Shown: positions 10,238 through 21,372 of the stretch, in pieces
How the letters are laid out: every line of letters starts with the position of its first letter
How positions within the stretch are numbered: position 1 is the first letter of the stretch
From: Sodiomyces alkalinus F11
Taxonomy: Eukaryota; Ascomycota; Sordariomycetes; Glomerellales; Plectosphaerellaceae
Direction: 5' to 3'
Assembly (NCBI RefSeq): GCF_003711515.1
Contig: NW_021167083.1
Coordinates: 751,464 to 815,463, forward strand
DNA length: 64,000 nucleotides
Made by a program: the position numbers and the translations under genes
Notes under the pieces: model-generated
Seen by the model: the letters and a program-made list of their open reading frames with translations, nothing else
What the model was told of the DNA's origin: nothing
Databases searched by the model: none

Positions 10238-12331
10238 GGCGGTGAGCCCCTCCGAGTGTAGGTTCCTGCGGGAATACTATCTCGACTGCATGAGAGGCCC
10301 AGGAGTGGTGGCGGGAAATGGGCGTGCAGACTTCGATTCTGGACAAGCGATCCAAGTGCAGTTCAGCAACCTGACAGCCGGCGGCTTTCTCAATAAGGAT
10401 GCAATGGCCACCGAGTTGAGTGAAGGATGATTGTAGACAAGGACGTAAGATATACCGCAGAGCGTGGAGGAAGAAGGTCGATATCAGATGTGGATACTGC
10501 ACTCAAGAGGAGACAAAGACAAAGGAGGGGGTAGGCGAGATCCTTTAACGATGTGTTGCAATGTAGGAATGCAAGAAAGGTTTGTTTCTAAGCGGTATGG
10601 AGGTCGCTTGAGGTTGGTAGATCTGGAGGTCCGTAGGTTATGTTGTGGGTGTAGGTGTAGGTGTAGGTGAATAGGTAGATGAAGCACCACGAGATTGTGG
10701 AATTGGAACCTGAATAAGGTACTTCACGTTGGTGGGTGATGTAGTCGATGACCCAGATTGGTCGATAACATGTCGATCTTTATTCCATGGAACGGAGTAC
10801 TCCGTACCATGCATGGTTGTCCATGCTTGTATCATTACACTCTATTTCTTGGAGGAGATACTTGTAGGGTCACAGCCTGGCCATCAAGGTGGTTTTCGGA
10901 AACCACAACGTGGGCCCTCGACCCAATCAACTTCTCAGCGATAACTCCAAGCCACCAGGGTCCACCATCCGGTAAAGTACAAAGTACTTCGTCGTACCTA
11001 ATGTAAGGTAAGGTATCTTACGGAGAACGATGCTTCGTACGAAGTAAAACCCGACAAAGATCCCTTTGTTGATCTCGCTGCTTGCCGGTACGATGACACC
11101 TACGCACAGGAAGTGGCCTTTATTTGACGCTCGCTCCGTAAATATTCTTTAGCGAACATATTCCAAAGCTTTCCATCGTCGTGCTACCAAAGTCGTAACT
11201 AAGACAAAGGAAACATGCGGGTTTACCTACAGCCTGGGTTCCCTGCGTAAAGAAGAAGAAAAGAAAAAAGGCGAGAGAGGGGCCAGAAGCTGCATATATC
11301 AAGGACGAAAATAAACCCTTGTACGAAGACCAATAAATAGTTAGGGGCTAAGCAACTCGAAGTAACCGATCTTGCCATCACAGGAACCATCAAACTTTAA
11401 GGAGGTCTGGATCCATATATATATCAACGAGGGGCGATAGATTCGTTATACCGCGTTTGCTGTCTCGACGAGAAAAACGAGGCGAAAGCCAAGGACTCGT
11501 GGCCTTCGTTGAAGAGAACTAAAGGGTAACAACAGACCTCCGCTGATTATCCGTAATCATCTTGTCCAGCAACGGCTCGCCCGCCCATTGCCTGCAATGT
11601 TTAAGCTACTATAAGGTTTCCAAACACCAAGTTACACACCAGAGAAAGGCTTTGTTTAGTCCTGTTTCACTTGCCTCGAATGACTCGGTCAGTCCCATAG
11701 AGGACAAGCCAAGGCGCACAAACGCGGCGAGTATATGGATGGCCGTTGCGCAGGGTGGACAGAAACCTAAAAGCGAAGAGTCGGCAACAGTTCGGATACC
11801 GGTCTTTCACAAAATAAGGTAGGTGTAGGTACCTTACCTTAGGTATCACAGCACTAGGTACCTTAGGTAAGGTAGGTACAGGTACCTAGGTATGGGAAGG
11901 TTAAAAAGAGTGCCTGAGTACCTTGTCCCACCTATAGGAGGTACTTTCTTAACACCAGGTACATTCTTCGTGACCAATAAGTGACGTGATCACCGGTCCC
12001 TGCGGTCAGATGTGTATTAGCGCGCAACCGTATCACGACTGAAGAGGAAAAGAAAAAGAAAAAAAAGAAAAAAAAAAAAGCCGTTGCACCTTTAAACGCG
12101 AGATCGACCTCCATCACCTGCCGGGTTAGAAACATCCTTCGTGCCACCCTAGCACATGCCCCCCTTGGGTATCGCACGTCGTTGAGTTCAGTCATAACCA
12201 ACAGACACCTGACATAGTCTACGCCTGAAGTCTACGCCTGACAGACGACCCGACCTATACACGCCTCGAAATCCCTTTTAAATACCAAAACGCGAGCCGG
12301 TGCTAACCCCTCGGGGTCCCTTCCTATCACC
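10238..12331. other. Divergent intergenic region with short TACCTTAGGTA repeats
   Basis: These 2.1 kb separate the starts of the ZIP transporter and NUC1 genes. The region holds a gtgtag minisatellite (10,648-10,672), an inverted repeat around 10,788-10,815 (ggaacggagtactccgtacc) and two clusters of the dispersed GGTACCTTAGGTA repeat (about 10,980-11,020 and 11,817-11,893). No protein family was recognised in the small frames. Confidence 0.5.
11817..11893. repeat. Cluster of TACCTTAGGTA-type short repeats
   Basis: About 75 bp consists almost entirely of overlapping GGTAGGTACC / ACCTTACCTTAGGT / GGTACCTAGG units. They are self-complementary in places (aggtacct, cctagg). Similar units recur in at least ten other intergenic spots of this window and are absent from coding exons. 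Confidence 0.75.
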
Positions 12332-13387
12332 ATGTCAAAAGCAACTTCTCTAGCACTCGTCGCTGCTCTCAGTGCTGGCAGCGGCGCAGCTCTTACCGCA
12401 GCCATGTATTCTCTTCGACCCTCAACACATACAGAGCCCAAGACGGCCACCACACCTGCACCAACTACTCTTGCTTCAACATCGCCCGTCCCGGTCCAAG
12501 CAAACCAGATCTTCTCGAACTCCGCTTCTCCAACACCCGCCGTTCCCTCACAGTCGTCCACGCCGGTCAACCCGTCCACAGGCCCACCCGTCGATCCGGC
12601 CGGCTTCTTCGAGTACGGCTTCCCTGGCCCGCACGCCGACCTCGCGACCCGAGCCGCCCTCATCTCCTCCTACGACCGCCGCACCCGCAACCCGCACTGG
12701 GTAGTCGAGCACATAACGCCGGCCTCCCTGGCCCTCCGCGGCGGCGACCGCAAGCACTCCAGCTTCCTGGAGGACCCGACCGTCCCGGAAAAGTTCCAGG
12801 CCAAGCTCCGCGACTACTTCCGCTCGGGCTACGACCGCGGCCACCAGGTCCCCGCCGCCGACGCGAAGTGGTCCCAGCAGGCCATGGACGGCACCTTCTA
12901 CCTGACCAACATGTGCCCGCAGGTCGGCGACGGCTTCAACCGCGACTACTGGGCCCATTTCGAGGACTTTTGCCGCCGCCTCACCACCAGGTACCCCAGC
13001 GTCCGCATCGCCACGGGGCCCCTCTACCTGCCCAAGCGCGACCCGACCGACGGCAAGTGGTACACCCGCTACGAGGTCATCGGGAACCCGCCCAACATCG
13101 CCGTGCCGACGCATTTCTACAAGGTCATCTTCGCCGAGGACGGCCGCGTCGGCGGGCCCGTCGCCATCGGTGCCTTCGTGCTCCCCAACGCCCCGATCCC
13201 CAACGATAAGCCGCTCTCCGACTTTGAGATGCCCCTTGAGGCCGTCGAGCGCGCTACGGGCCTCGAGTTCGCGTCGAGATTGCCCCCGCAGCGCCGTCGT
13301 CGCCTGTGCGCCGATGCCAACTGCGCTATTGTCGTCCGCGAGTTTGGCCAGAAGGCTGGTAATAAGGGCAAGGGCTCCAGCTCTTAG
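12332..13387 (+). CDS. NUC1: Mitochondrial DNA/RNA non-specific nuclease (EndoG/Nuc1)
   Basis: A single exon encodes 351 residues. The N-terminus has a hydrophobic segment (TSLALVAALSAGSGAALTAAMY) followed by a Pro/Ser/Thr-rich linker to about residue 90, consistent with mitochondrial targeting and inner-membrane anchoring. The catalytic DRGH motif (168-171, within YDRGHQVPAADAKWS) gives the general-base histidine. The NMCPQ.GDGFNRDYW block supplies the metal-binding asparagine. RIATGPLYLP and PTHFYKVIF are further NUC-domain blocks. The family cuts both DNA and RNA, and the yeast enzyme acts in mitochondrial recombination and regulated cell death. The C-terminal CADANCAIVVREFGQKA stretch is usual for fungal members. 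Length and motif order are intact. GC content is high, as in neighbouring genes. Confidence 0.93.
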   Translation: MSKATSLALVAALSAGSGAALTAAMYSLRPSTHTEPKTATTPAPTTLASTSPVPVQANQIFSNSASPTPAVPSQSSTPVNPSTGPPVDPAGFFEYGFPGPHADLATRAALISSYDRRTRNPHWVVEHITPASLALRGGDRKHSSFLEDPTVPEKFQAKLRDYFRSGYDRGHQVPAADAKWSQQAMDGTFYLTNMCPQVGDGFNRDYWAHFEDFCRRLTTRYPSVRIATGPLYLPKRDPTDGKWYTRYEVIGNPPNIAVPTHFYKVIFAEDGRVGGPVAIGAFVLPNAPIPNDKPLSDFEMPLEAVERATGLEFASRLPPQRRRRLCADANCAIVVREFGQKAGNKGKGSSS

Positions 13388-14172
13388 GCTGTGCGCCTAG
13401 GCGGTGGCCCGGGGAGATGGGGTGGTTATGTCTCTTGCGCCGCCTCAGGGCCATTGGAGAGGACGGGTTGTACTATATTGAGGCATTCGGCGGACGGAGC
13501 CATTCCTTGGCTAACGGATGTATTCTTTGATTTTCTTTCCTCACCTTTTCGCCCTTTTCCCCTCCCTACACCCGATGCATCTTCCCTCGACTGTACATTG
13601 TACTCCGTTTCTGTCGATCCCCTTCCTTTTCCCCTTTTACCCCATGAGCAAACGGTTCGCTAGACGAATTTGCATCAAGGATCTTTTATTTGTTTAACAG
13701 GGGGCATCATCCATGTAAAGTTAGACATTTTTTGCGTAGCGCAAGCGTGCATGCACCATATGAGTAGCTCATGTCATCAGCCACTCATCACAATGTAGAA
13801 AGTACAATATATGTGCGTACACGTGAGCAGGTAAGGCGGGTGAAGCAATAAACCCAGCATTTCTTCTTCCCCAGCGTCTCATCACGTGGCCAGGAGTGAA
13901 TGCACCTGACCAACACACCATTGAATCGCTTGACTTGGAGATATCGATGCCATGAATGTCACCTGTTGGGAAGACCGACATTGCAGCTGTGTTTGTCCAC
14001 CACTTCCACCGTTACGAAAACCTGACGCCCAAGATATCTACCCATTGCTGCACTCTTCATAAACGCTACTAATACAAGCCGATTATATATCCAGGTTCCT
14101 TTCCCCCTCCCCTGCTGAAATCTTTGGATCTGGATCCAAATAACTCTTTTGCCCTCCCCCGATCTATACAGT
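13388..14172. other. Intergenic, tail-to-tail
   Basis: This 785-bp space lies between the NUC1 and PFS2 stop codons. It contains pyrimidine-rich 3' flanking sequence near 13,530-13,650. No gene was recognised. Confidence 0.5.
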
Positions 14173-16382
14173 TCATCTCGAGCGGGTGTAGTGCCCCCTT
14201 CGCTGCTCAGCTTTAAGACTCTCCTCCTGACTAGGAAGCGGCGCCCTTCGCCTTGCGTCGTCCGCACTACTGAGGGAAAGAGGAGGACCACCTCCCCCAA
14301 GACCGGGGAAAGACGGGAAACCGGGCGGCAGGCCACCTGGCGGGGGAACGAAGTTCGGTGGTGGTGGTGGTGCAATCCCCCCTGGCGGCGGGGGCGGGGG
14401 TGCGGGAAAGCCGCCTGGAGGCGGCGGTGGAAGGGTGCCGCCGGCTTTCTGAATCATTTCCGCAATCTTAGCGAGGTCGGCCGGGTTGCTGGGGTCGATC
14501 CCGGTCAGAGGTGGAGGTGGAGGGTGTTGGCCGTTCAACCCCGGCAGAGGGAACAGTAGGGGAGGTGGAGGGGCCCCCGTCGGACCGCCCACGCCCACGC
14601 CCACGCCCGGGATAGGGGGCGGGGGAGGAACAGGGTTGGTCGCGGAGCCGTTGGGTTGCGGCATGGACAAGCCGGGAAGCCCGGGAAGGCCTGGCAGGCC
14701 CGGAAAGCCGGGCGCAGAGGGTTGTTTGATGGGCATCTTCTGGTCGACGAGACCTTCCGCCTCGTCCTCCATTTCCTGTTCCTCCTCTTCCTGGCGCTGA
14801 CGGCGCATGCCGCGGCGATCCCACGTTCCTTGCGCCTCGGCAGCAGCCTCGCCGATGTGGTACCTGTCGCGGACGTAGTCAGCATCGCCCGGACGTGCGC
14901 GAGACCAGAAGCGCGTGATGCGGTCGTTGGAGCCGGATGCCAAGACGTGGCCTAGCGGGTGCCAGTCTAGAGACCAAATGGCAAAATCATGGGCGTAGGG
15001 GACCTTGTGCGAGGGGTAGATGGTCTGCGCCAGGCTGGCAGCTGGATCCGGCGTGTCATAGGGCGCGGTCTGGACGGCCTGGCCTGCTGGGGTGTTTGGC
15101 TGGTCGAGGATGTAATGGAAGAGCGAGCCGTCGTGGCCGCCGGTGCTCAGGAGATTCGAGTGAATCGGGTGCCAGGTCAGGGTGGAGATGTCCTTCTCGT
15201 GGCCTTTGAGCAGACATACGTCACGCATCATGCGCAGGTCAAATACTCTGGCCGTCTGGTCTCGGGCGGAGGTGGCCAAGCAGTCGCCTTGCACTTTCTC
15301 GAACAGGGTCTTGGTGATGGTGTTTTTGTGACCGTGTAGGGTGGTCAGGCACCTCCCCGTCCGGGGATCCCAGAGCTTCACGAGGTGGTCTTTCGATCCG
15401 GAGACGAGTAGACCTTTGGTAGGATGCCAGTCGCAGGTCTTGGCGTCCCATCCATGGCCTCGGAGGACGGATTCCTCGATACCGCCGGCGAAATCAAAGA
15501 TTTTGAGGGTGGAATCGTCGCAGGCGGTGACAAACTTGGAGTCGTTGGGGGCGAAGGCGAGGTCTCGGATGGGATCGCTGTGGGCCGAGATGCTCTGGAG
15601 GTTGTTAAAGTTGGGCTGCCAATATTTGACGATGCCGTCGTGGTCGGCCGAGAGGAGCCAGTCATTGTTGTGAGAGTAAGCAAGGGTGCGAATGGCCGAG
15701 TCATGGGCTTGCATGATAGTCTCGAAGTTGAAGCCCGTGCCGTTCCACAGGGTGAACTCGCCGCTACTGGAGGCGGTTAATAAGCGACGACCTTCTGGCG
15801 TCCACCTGACGACGTTGACGGGGTGCTTGATTTTATTGAGCGATGAGTGGAGATGCTTGACTGGCAAGGCATCCTCGGGGTCTGCCCTCTTAACGGCAGG
15901 AGATATGAACTAGATGGTGTGTGAGATGCAAAGCGTACAGGTCTAGGTCTAGGCCTAGGAGATGCCAGTTTTGGCGTGGGAGAGGAGGACGACACGAACC
16001 TGCACGATGTAGCTGGGGCTCGGTTTCTCATCCTGGGCAGTGAAGATGGTCGGGGTGGCAGCGGCTCCTGGGGCACGGTGGCGCATCCAGGTGGCCAGGG
16101 TCGCACCGTAGTCAGTGACGGGGCCTGTTAAATGAGATATCCGTCAATCCATTGTGTTCTCCCGACAACGAGGCAACCAAGGGAGGGGGGATGAGAACCG
16201 GTGGCTGAGACCCATCAAGCCGGTTCTGGTTGAGATGGAATACACAAAAGATGAGGAAAAGAAAATAACGTACGCCGACCTCTTGCCCTGGGTTGAAAAC
16301 CATCAGCACCATCGGGGCCTCCGCCGAAGGCTCCTCCGCCTCCTCTCCTATCGGAGTAATCCCCACGGGGTTCGTAAGCCAT
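14173..16382 (-). CDS. PFS2: Polyadenylation factor subunit 2 (WD40)
   Basis: Three exons on the minus strand (16382-16274, 16124-16000, 15909-14173) give 656 residues. Phase 1 and phase 0 junctions are consistent, with gtacgt and gttcgt donors. The N-terminus reads [13 protein letters not shown], then the conserved [14 protein letters not shown] block, then seven WD40-like repeats from about residue 95 to 430 (e.g. [52 protein letters not shown]). This is the layout of Pfs2/WDR33, a scaffold of the cleavage and polyadenylation factor that helps recognise the poly(A) signal. After a Glu/Gln-rich segment, the last ~165 residues are Pro/Gly-rich with repeated FPGLPGL units and long proline runs, common in filamentous fungal and metazoan WDR33 but absent from yeast Pfs2. 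The first two exons are small and supported by the conserved N-terminal block. Confidence 0.93.
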
Positions 16383-18265
16383 GATTAGGCTCTCTCATGA
16401 GAGGGAGAATGAATGATTGCGACGCGGTGAACTCTTTGGGCAGAAGATGGTACTGGTGAATGGGGTGAGTATGTTCGGGTGGCTAAGATACTCTCGGAAT
16501 ATCAAGAAGAAGACACACGAGCAAGGTTTGTTTTTGCACTTTTCCCACGACGTAATCGACTCCCTAGGATGTCTTGTATTGATATCTGCTGGTGAAGGTC
16601 ATCAATGGACTGAAGCTGTCGGGAAGCGCGATGTTGCACGGACCAGTGGGTCACATGGTGATAGGCTGATAAGCTAAACATGCCAGGAACCTACCTTACC
16701 TAAGGTACCTTATTAGGTACGGTGGTGGCGTTGGCTTCACAATCCAGATGCTTCTTGAGAGCAACCTGTAAATCTGGAAGTCGCACAAAGGCTACACCAG
16801 TATCACATAGGGATAGACTGCGCTTGGTAAGGAATTTGGACGAAGGGAACTTTTGCTATCACATGTCTTACCCATGATTTTCAACAATGAAGGCCCCTTA
16901 AGGCTAATGTTCCATGGCATGTATTTGGCCGAGTTCCCAAACAACTTTTCAGATGAAAGAGATTCCTCTGCGGGACCTTTCGAGGCAGCATCTGGTCAGA
17001 CGATTCTGCTCTTCTTCCGAGTCTTCATTCAGGGGACTGCAGTCACCTAGACGCCCTGTCACCCAATGGTCACTCGCGGCGAAGAAGAACAGGGCAAAAT
17101 TCTGCAAGCTTCTGATTACAGGTGATTGCAGTGTAAATGCCTGGGTACTGATTATAAGATTATAAGACGACCTCTCTTTCAATTGGCATGTGAAAAGTAC
17201 GACCCAGGTTTGAGGTAGGTGACCATGGTCCTCGTCTCAGATAGGTACTCGTACTTGGGAACGCAAATACCTTGAGTAGCAGGCAAATAATGCGGATAGG
17301 ACCATGCACAGACCCTCAAAGCTCGGAGCACACGCAAGAAATGTCAGCAGCTTGAAATGCCTAACGTCACACCCTATCAGGAGATTCCCCAGCCCCTCAC
17401 CTCACTGCTCCCATTCTCTTTGAATCCCAGCAACACGCCCTTGAATTGGCCGTGGTATTCATCCCATCATTATCCATCATTCCTCCGAGACCCTTGCTCG
17501 GCGGGCGGCTTCCCATTCAACCTGGGCCTTCGCACTGCTTTTCGTTGTATCTGAAGGGTCTAAGACGGGGAAATTTGGGCGAGTATTTACACTAAGGTAG
17601 TTAGTCCATGCATCTGGACGTCCGTTTTTGCCTCTTCTCCTTTTATCCTCACAATTCCCAATACGAAGAAAAGACGAACGGCCGAGAACCCAATCGATTT
17701 ACCCACGTAATAGCTGCATGGAATTTACAGGCTCCCTAAGAATGTAGATCGCCTTTCGCAACCTCGGGATCCTCGGCCTATATTTGTACATCATTTTCAC
17801 CAGCGTTGTCACTCGATTCTCTCGCTCTCTCACTGTTCGATACGTTGTATCATTAGCCCCTCGGCGACTCCGCGTCCAAACATCCCCCACTAATAATCCT
17901 GCAGACTGGGTACGGACGGTACTTGAAAGTACCTACACAAAGGTAGGTACTGCTATACTTCTTTGAAGTCATAAGGTAGACATTACACCCACGGTACCTT
18001 GCATCCAGGCGAAGTTCTCGACCCATCTCCATCTCGTCATCACGTCGGGTCTGTTCCTAATTCTTCAGTCGCAGTGGGGTTTTGTCATTTCAACATTCTT
18101 TTCTGTCTCATCACACTCGTTATTTTCTTTCACTTTTTTCTTTTATCGAGTTCAATACCCTCGGTGTATTCCTGACGCCAACCGCATTGCCATCTACAGT
18201 TCAGGAGGCCCTAACGGGTTTGACGACCTCCCCAGTCTCCTCTCCACATCTTGTTCCCAGTCATC
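16383..18265. other. Divergent intergenic region
   Basis: These 1.9 kb separate the PFS2 start from the DGAT1 start. Short TACCTTAGGTA repeats occur at about 16,692-16,721 and 17,929-17,950. A pyrimidine-rich stretch at 18,080-18,150 probably belongs to the DGAT1 promoter or 5' UTR. No gene was recognised. Confidence 0.5.
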
Positions 18266-20015
18266 ATGACCACAACGACAGCAACCAGCACCAGTGTTGA
18301 TAACCTCCAGGCCACCCGCCGGCACACCAAGGACAACGAAGGCAGCTCTGAGCCTACGCCAGAAACAGCACAGCGAGCTACCCACGAGCTACGGCGCGCT
18401 CTTCAAAAGAAGTACAGACATGTTGCCGCAGTTCACTCTCAGTCACAACCGTCCAAACTCAGCCAGGATTCCACCGTGGCTCCGAGTTTTCTTGGCTTCA
18501 GGAATCTCATGATCATTGTGATAGGTAAGTGTGTCCGTTGGCCCTCTTCATTGAAATTTGACATCAATTCTGATAACATTTCTCCTTTCTAGTCGTTGGC
18601 AACTTGCGCTTGATGATTGAAAACATTCAGAAGGTAAAGACACCCCTGTGGTCGTCCCACCCCATCTCGTCCGTTCCTCTCACTTTATTTGGTGTCAGTT
18701 CATCATCTGACCTTGCCTATGACAGTACGGCGTTCTGATCTGCATCCGCTGCCACGACTTTAGCCGGCAGGATGTGATTCTCGGACTGATCCTTTACTTC
18801 CTTATTCCATGCCACCTATTCGCCGCCTACCTCATCGAACTGGCCGCTGCGCAGCAAGCTAGCGGGCTGCGGAAACGTACAAAAGACGGCACCGCCAGCC
18901 CGACGGAGGATCAGAACAAGCGCTTCAACGCCACCTGGAAGGTCGTGGCCTGGTTGCACGCCGCCAACATCACCCTCGCCCTCGCCATCACCACCCTTGT
19001 CGTCTATTTCCGCATCTACCATCCGCTCATCGGCACACTGACAGAGCTCCACGCCGTCATCGTCTGGCTCAAGACATCCTCCTACGCATTCACCAACCGC
19101 GATCTCCGGCACGCCTACCTCCACCCCGTCAAGGGTGAGCTGGACGCCATGCCCGAGATCTACAAGCAGTGCCCTTACCCGAACAACATCACGATGGGGA
19201 ACCTCGTCTACTTCTGGTGGGCGCCTACGCTCGTCTATCAGCCCGCGTACCCCCGCACCGACAAGATCCGATGGGTGTTCGTGGCCAAGCGCGTGGGCGA
19301 GGTTTTCGGCCTCAGCGTCGTGATCTGGTTTGCGAGCGAGCAATACGCCGCTCCCGTGCTCCGCAACTCCCTCGACAAAATCGCCTCTCTCGACATCCCC
19401 AACATTCTGGAGCGCCTGATGAAGCTCTCCACCATCTCCCTCGTCATCTGGCTCGCCGGCTTCTTCGCCCTCTTCCAGTCCTTCCTCAACGCCCTCGCAG
19501 AGGTCACCCGCTTCGGCGACCGCTCCTTCTACGACGACTGGTGGAACAGCGAGAGCCTGGGCGCGTACTGGCGGACCTGGAACAAGCCCGTGTACCAGTA
19601 CTTCAAGCGCCACGTCTACATGCCCATGGTCGGTCGGGGCTGGAAACCCTCCCACGCGAGCATTGCCGTCTTTTTCCTATCCGCCGTGCTGCACGAGGTC
19701 CTAGTCGGCGTCCCCACACATAATATTATCGGTGAGTTCAAGATGTGCGTGTATCTGCAAGAATACTTTTACTTACTTTTTTGCTTTCCGATAGGCGTCG
19801 CCTTCCTCGGCATGTTCTTGCAGTTGCCCCTGATCAACCTGACAGCTCCTCTGGAGAAGATGCAGTCACCAACGGGTCGGATGCTGGGGAACTGCATCTT
19901 CTGGGTTTCCTTCACCATACTAGGCCAGCCGTTTGCTGCGTTGATGTACTTTTACGCATGGCAGGCCAAGTATGGGAGCGTCAGTAAGCGGATGGCGGGG
20001 AATCCGGTGGCATGA
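18266..20015 (+). CDS. Diacylglycerol O-acyltransferase 1 (MBOAT family)
   Basis: Four exons (18266-18524, 18593-18633, 18726-19731, 19795-20015) encode 508 residues, the usual DGAT1 length. All three introns have canonical gtaagt/gtaaag/gtgagt donors and ag acceptors. The 41-nt second exon is supported by the conserved NLRLMIENIQKYG run across the junction. The N-terminal ~85 residues are hydrophilic and cytosolic. The rest has about eight to nine membrane segments. The acyltransferase signature FYDDWWN is near residue 367, followed by the active-site histidine in SAVLHEVLVGVP near residue 422. The enzyme would join acyl-CoA to diacylglycerol to make triacylglycerol in the ER. A sterol acyltransferase (ARE type) is the main alternative; length and the APTLVYQ.AYPRT block favour DGAT1. 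The last intron is 63 nt and stop-free in frame, so gene predictors may include it wrongly. Confidence 0.85.
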
Positions 20016-20406
20016 CATGTGGCGGGGAGTTCAAAAGGAGTCGTCTTTTGGTTTGGTTGTCTATGTCTTGTCCGTAATAACGCTGGGCTGCTTGCCCAAA
20101 AGGTGGCGGCTAAAAGATAATAGTTAAATGAAAAAGTTGGTCATTTTTCTTTTTGTTCAGTTGTCTCGGGCATCTCCAAGCAATGCACCGAGTACCCGAG
20201 GCACTTTAGTACACTCTGTAGGACGATCTCCATATGTCTATTGTATTGTACCTACTTTACTATAACACTCTATTAGAGAGGTCCTACCACGGTAGTCCCA
20301 GAGTCCTAATACAGCATAAAGCGACCCAGGACGAACATCCTCCCCGATAACTCTTTCGTCGGTATACTAATTATTCAGTCATTGCCCCTCCATACCCCTA
20401 CAAGAA
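20016..20406. other. Intergenic, tail-to-tail
   Basis: This 391-bp space lies between the DGAT1 and STE14 stop codons and holds AT-rich 3' flank. Nothing else was recognised. Confidence 0.5.
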
Positions 20407-21372
20407 TCAGCCGCAAAAGGGGATCAAGGTGCCGACCCTCTTCCGATACTCCTCATAATCCCGGCCAAAGAAGCGAACGAGAAGCTCTTCCTCATGAACA
20501 ATGCGGCCGGAGAAGAAGCGCCACAGCGCCACAGCATAGCCGAAAAAGCAGACGACGTTCCCGAGAACAAGCTGCGTACCGAGCGCCCACCAGAAGAACC
20601 CAAAGTAGCTCGGGTGGCGCAGCCAGGCGTAGATGCCCCTGGTGACGAGGGCGTGGGAGGCCGCGCGGCGGTGCTGGACGGTGTGGTTGAAGCTGCGGCC
20701 GGCGGTGACCATGGCGGCGGAACGGACGGCCTGGCCGGCGGCCACGAGGGCCAGACCGGCTGCCATGAGCGCGACACGCACCGAGGGCGGGACGGCGGCG
20801 TAGGGGCCCGGGTGCAGGAGGCCGGCGAGGAGGCACTCGGTGCAGGCGGCGGCGTGGGCGATGGCGTAGGCGGGCCAGTTGGCGGTGAGGAGGAAGGCGT
20901 GGACGCGGGCCTCGGGGGGGTTGTAGGCTGCCGTGGTCCAGAACTCGAGGAAGTGGAAGAGGGAGAGGGCGGCGAGGAAGAAGGGGACGCGCCAGAGGGG
21001 GGAGGTGGTCGTGTACAGGGTGAGTAGGATGGCGGAGACCGAGGAGGCGTGGGTTATGCCGAGGAGGAAGGCGCGGAGGGATATCCCCGCGAGGGATTTG
21101 GGACCCCCTGGATAGTAGTCGCCGGCGCGGCTCTGGTCGAAGCTGCGGATGGTTTCCATGGCCGGGGACGAATCCGGACTGTCCTCGTCGGGCGTCTCTC
21201 TGTGCGTTCCGTTAGTTCGGAGGGCTGCGGCGGCGGTGGATGTCCCGTCGATTGGTGGTTCTCGGCGAGAGTTGTCTTCCTCGTTGTCATATGGAGCGCT
21301 GTGTCTGAGGCCGAAGAAGGTGGTGGGGGCTGCAACGCCGGGACTGCCACGAGCCGTACGTCGTAAAGCCAT
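20407..21372 (-). CDS. STE14: Protein-S-isoprenylcysteine O-methyltransferase
   Basis: One exon encodes 321 residues. The enzyme methylates the C-terminal isoprenylated cysteine of CaaX proteins such as Ras and fungal a-type pheromone, in the ER membrane, using S-adenosylmethionine. The C-terminal ICMT core carries RHPSYFGFFWW (252-262), HEEELL (293-298) and YEEYRKRV (306-313), which bind the methyl donor. GRSFNHTVQ (226-234) is another family block. About six membrane segments are visible from residue 98 on. The first ~95 residues are a hydrophilic Ser/Thr/Asp-rich extension, longer than in yeast Ste14 but common in filamentous fungi. The ATG at 21,372 is the first in frame and is used here. 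Confidence 0.94.
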   Translation of the reverse strand: MALRRTARGSPGVAAPTTFFGLRHSAPYDNEEDNSRREPPIDGTSTAAAALRTNGTHRETPDEDSPDSSPAMETIRSFDQSRAGDYYPGGPKSLAGISLRAFLLGITHASSVSAILLTLYTTTSPLWRVPFFLAALSLFHFLEFWTTAAYNPPEARVHAFLLTANWPAYAIAHAAACTECLLAGLLHPGPYAAVPPSVRVALMAAGLALVAAGQAVRSAAMVTAGRSFNHTVQHRRAASHALVTRGIYAWLRHPSYFGFFWWALGTQLVLGNVVCFFGYAVALWRFFSGRIVHEEELLVRFFGRDYEEYRKRVGTLIPFCG

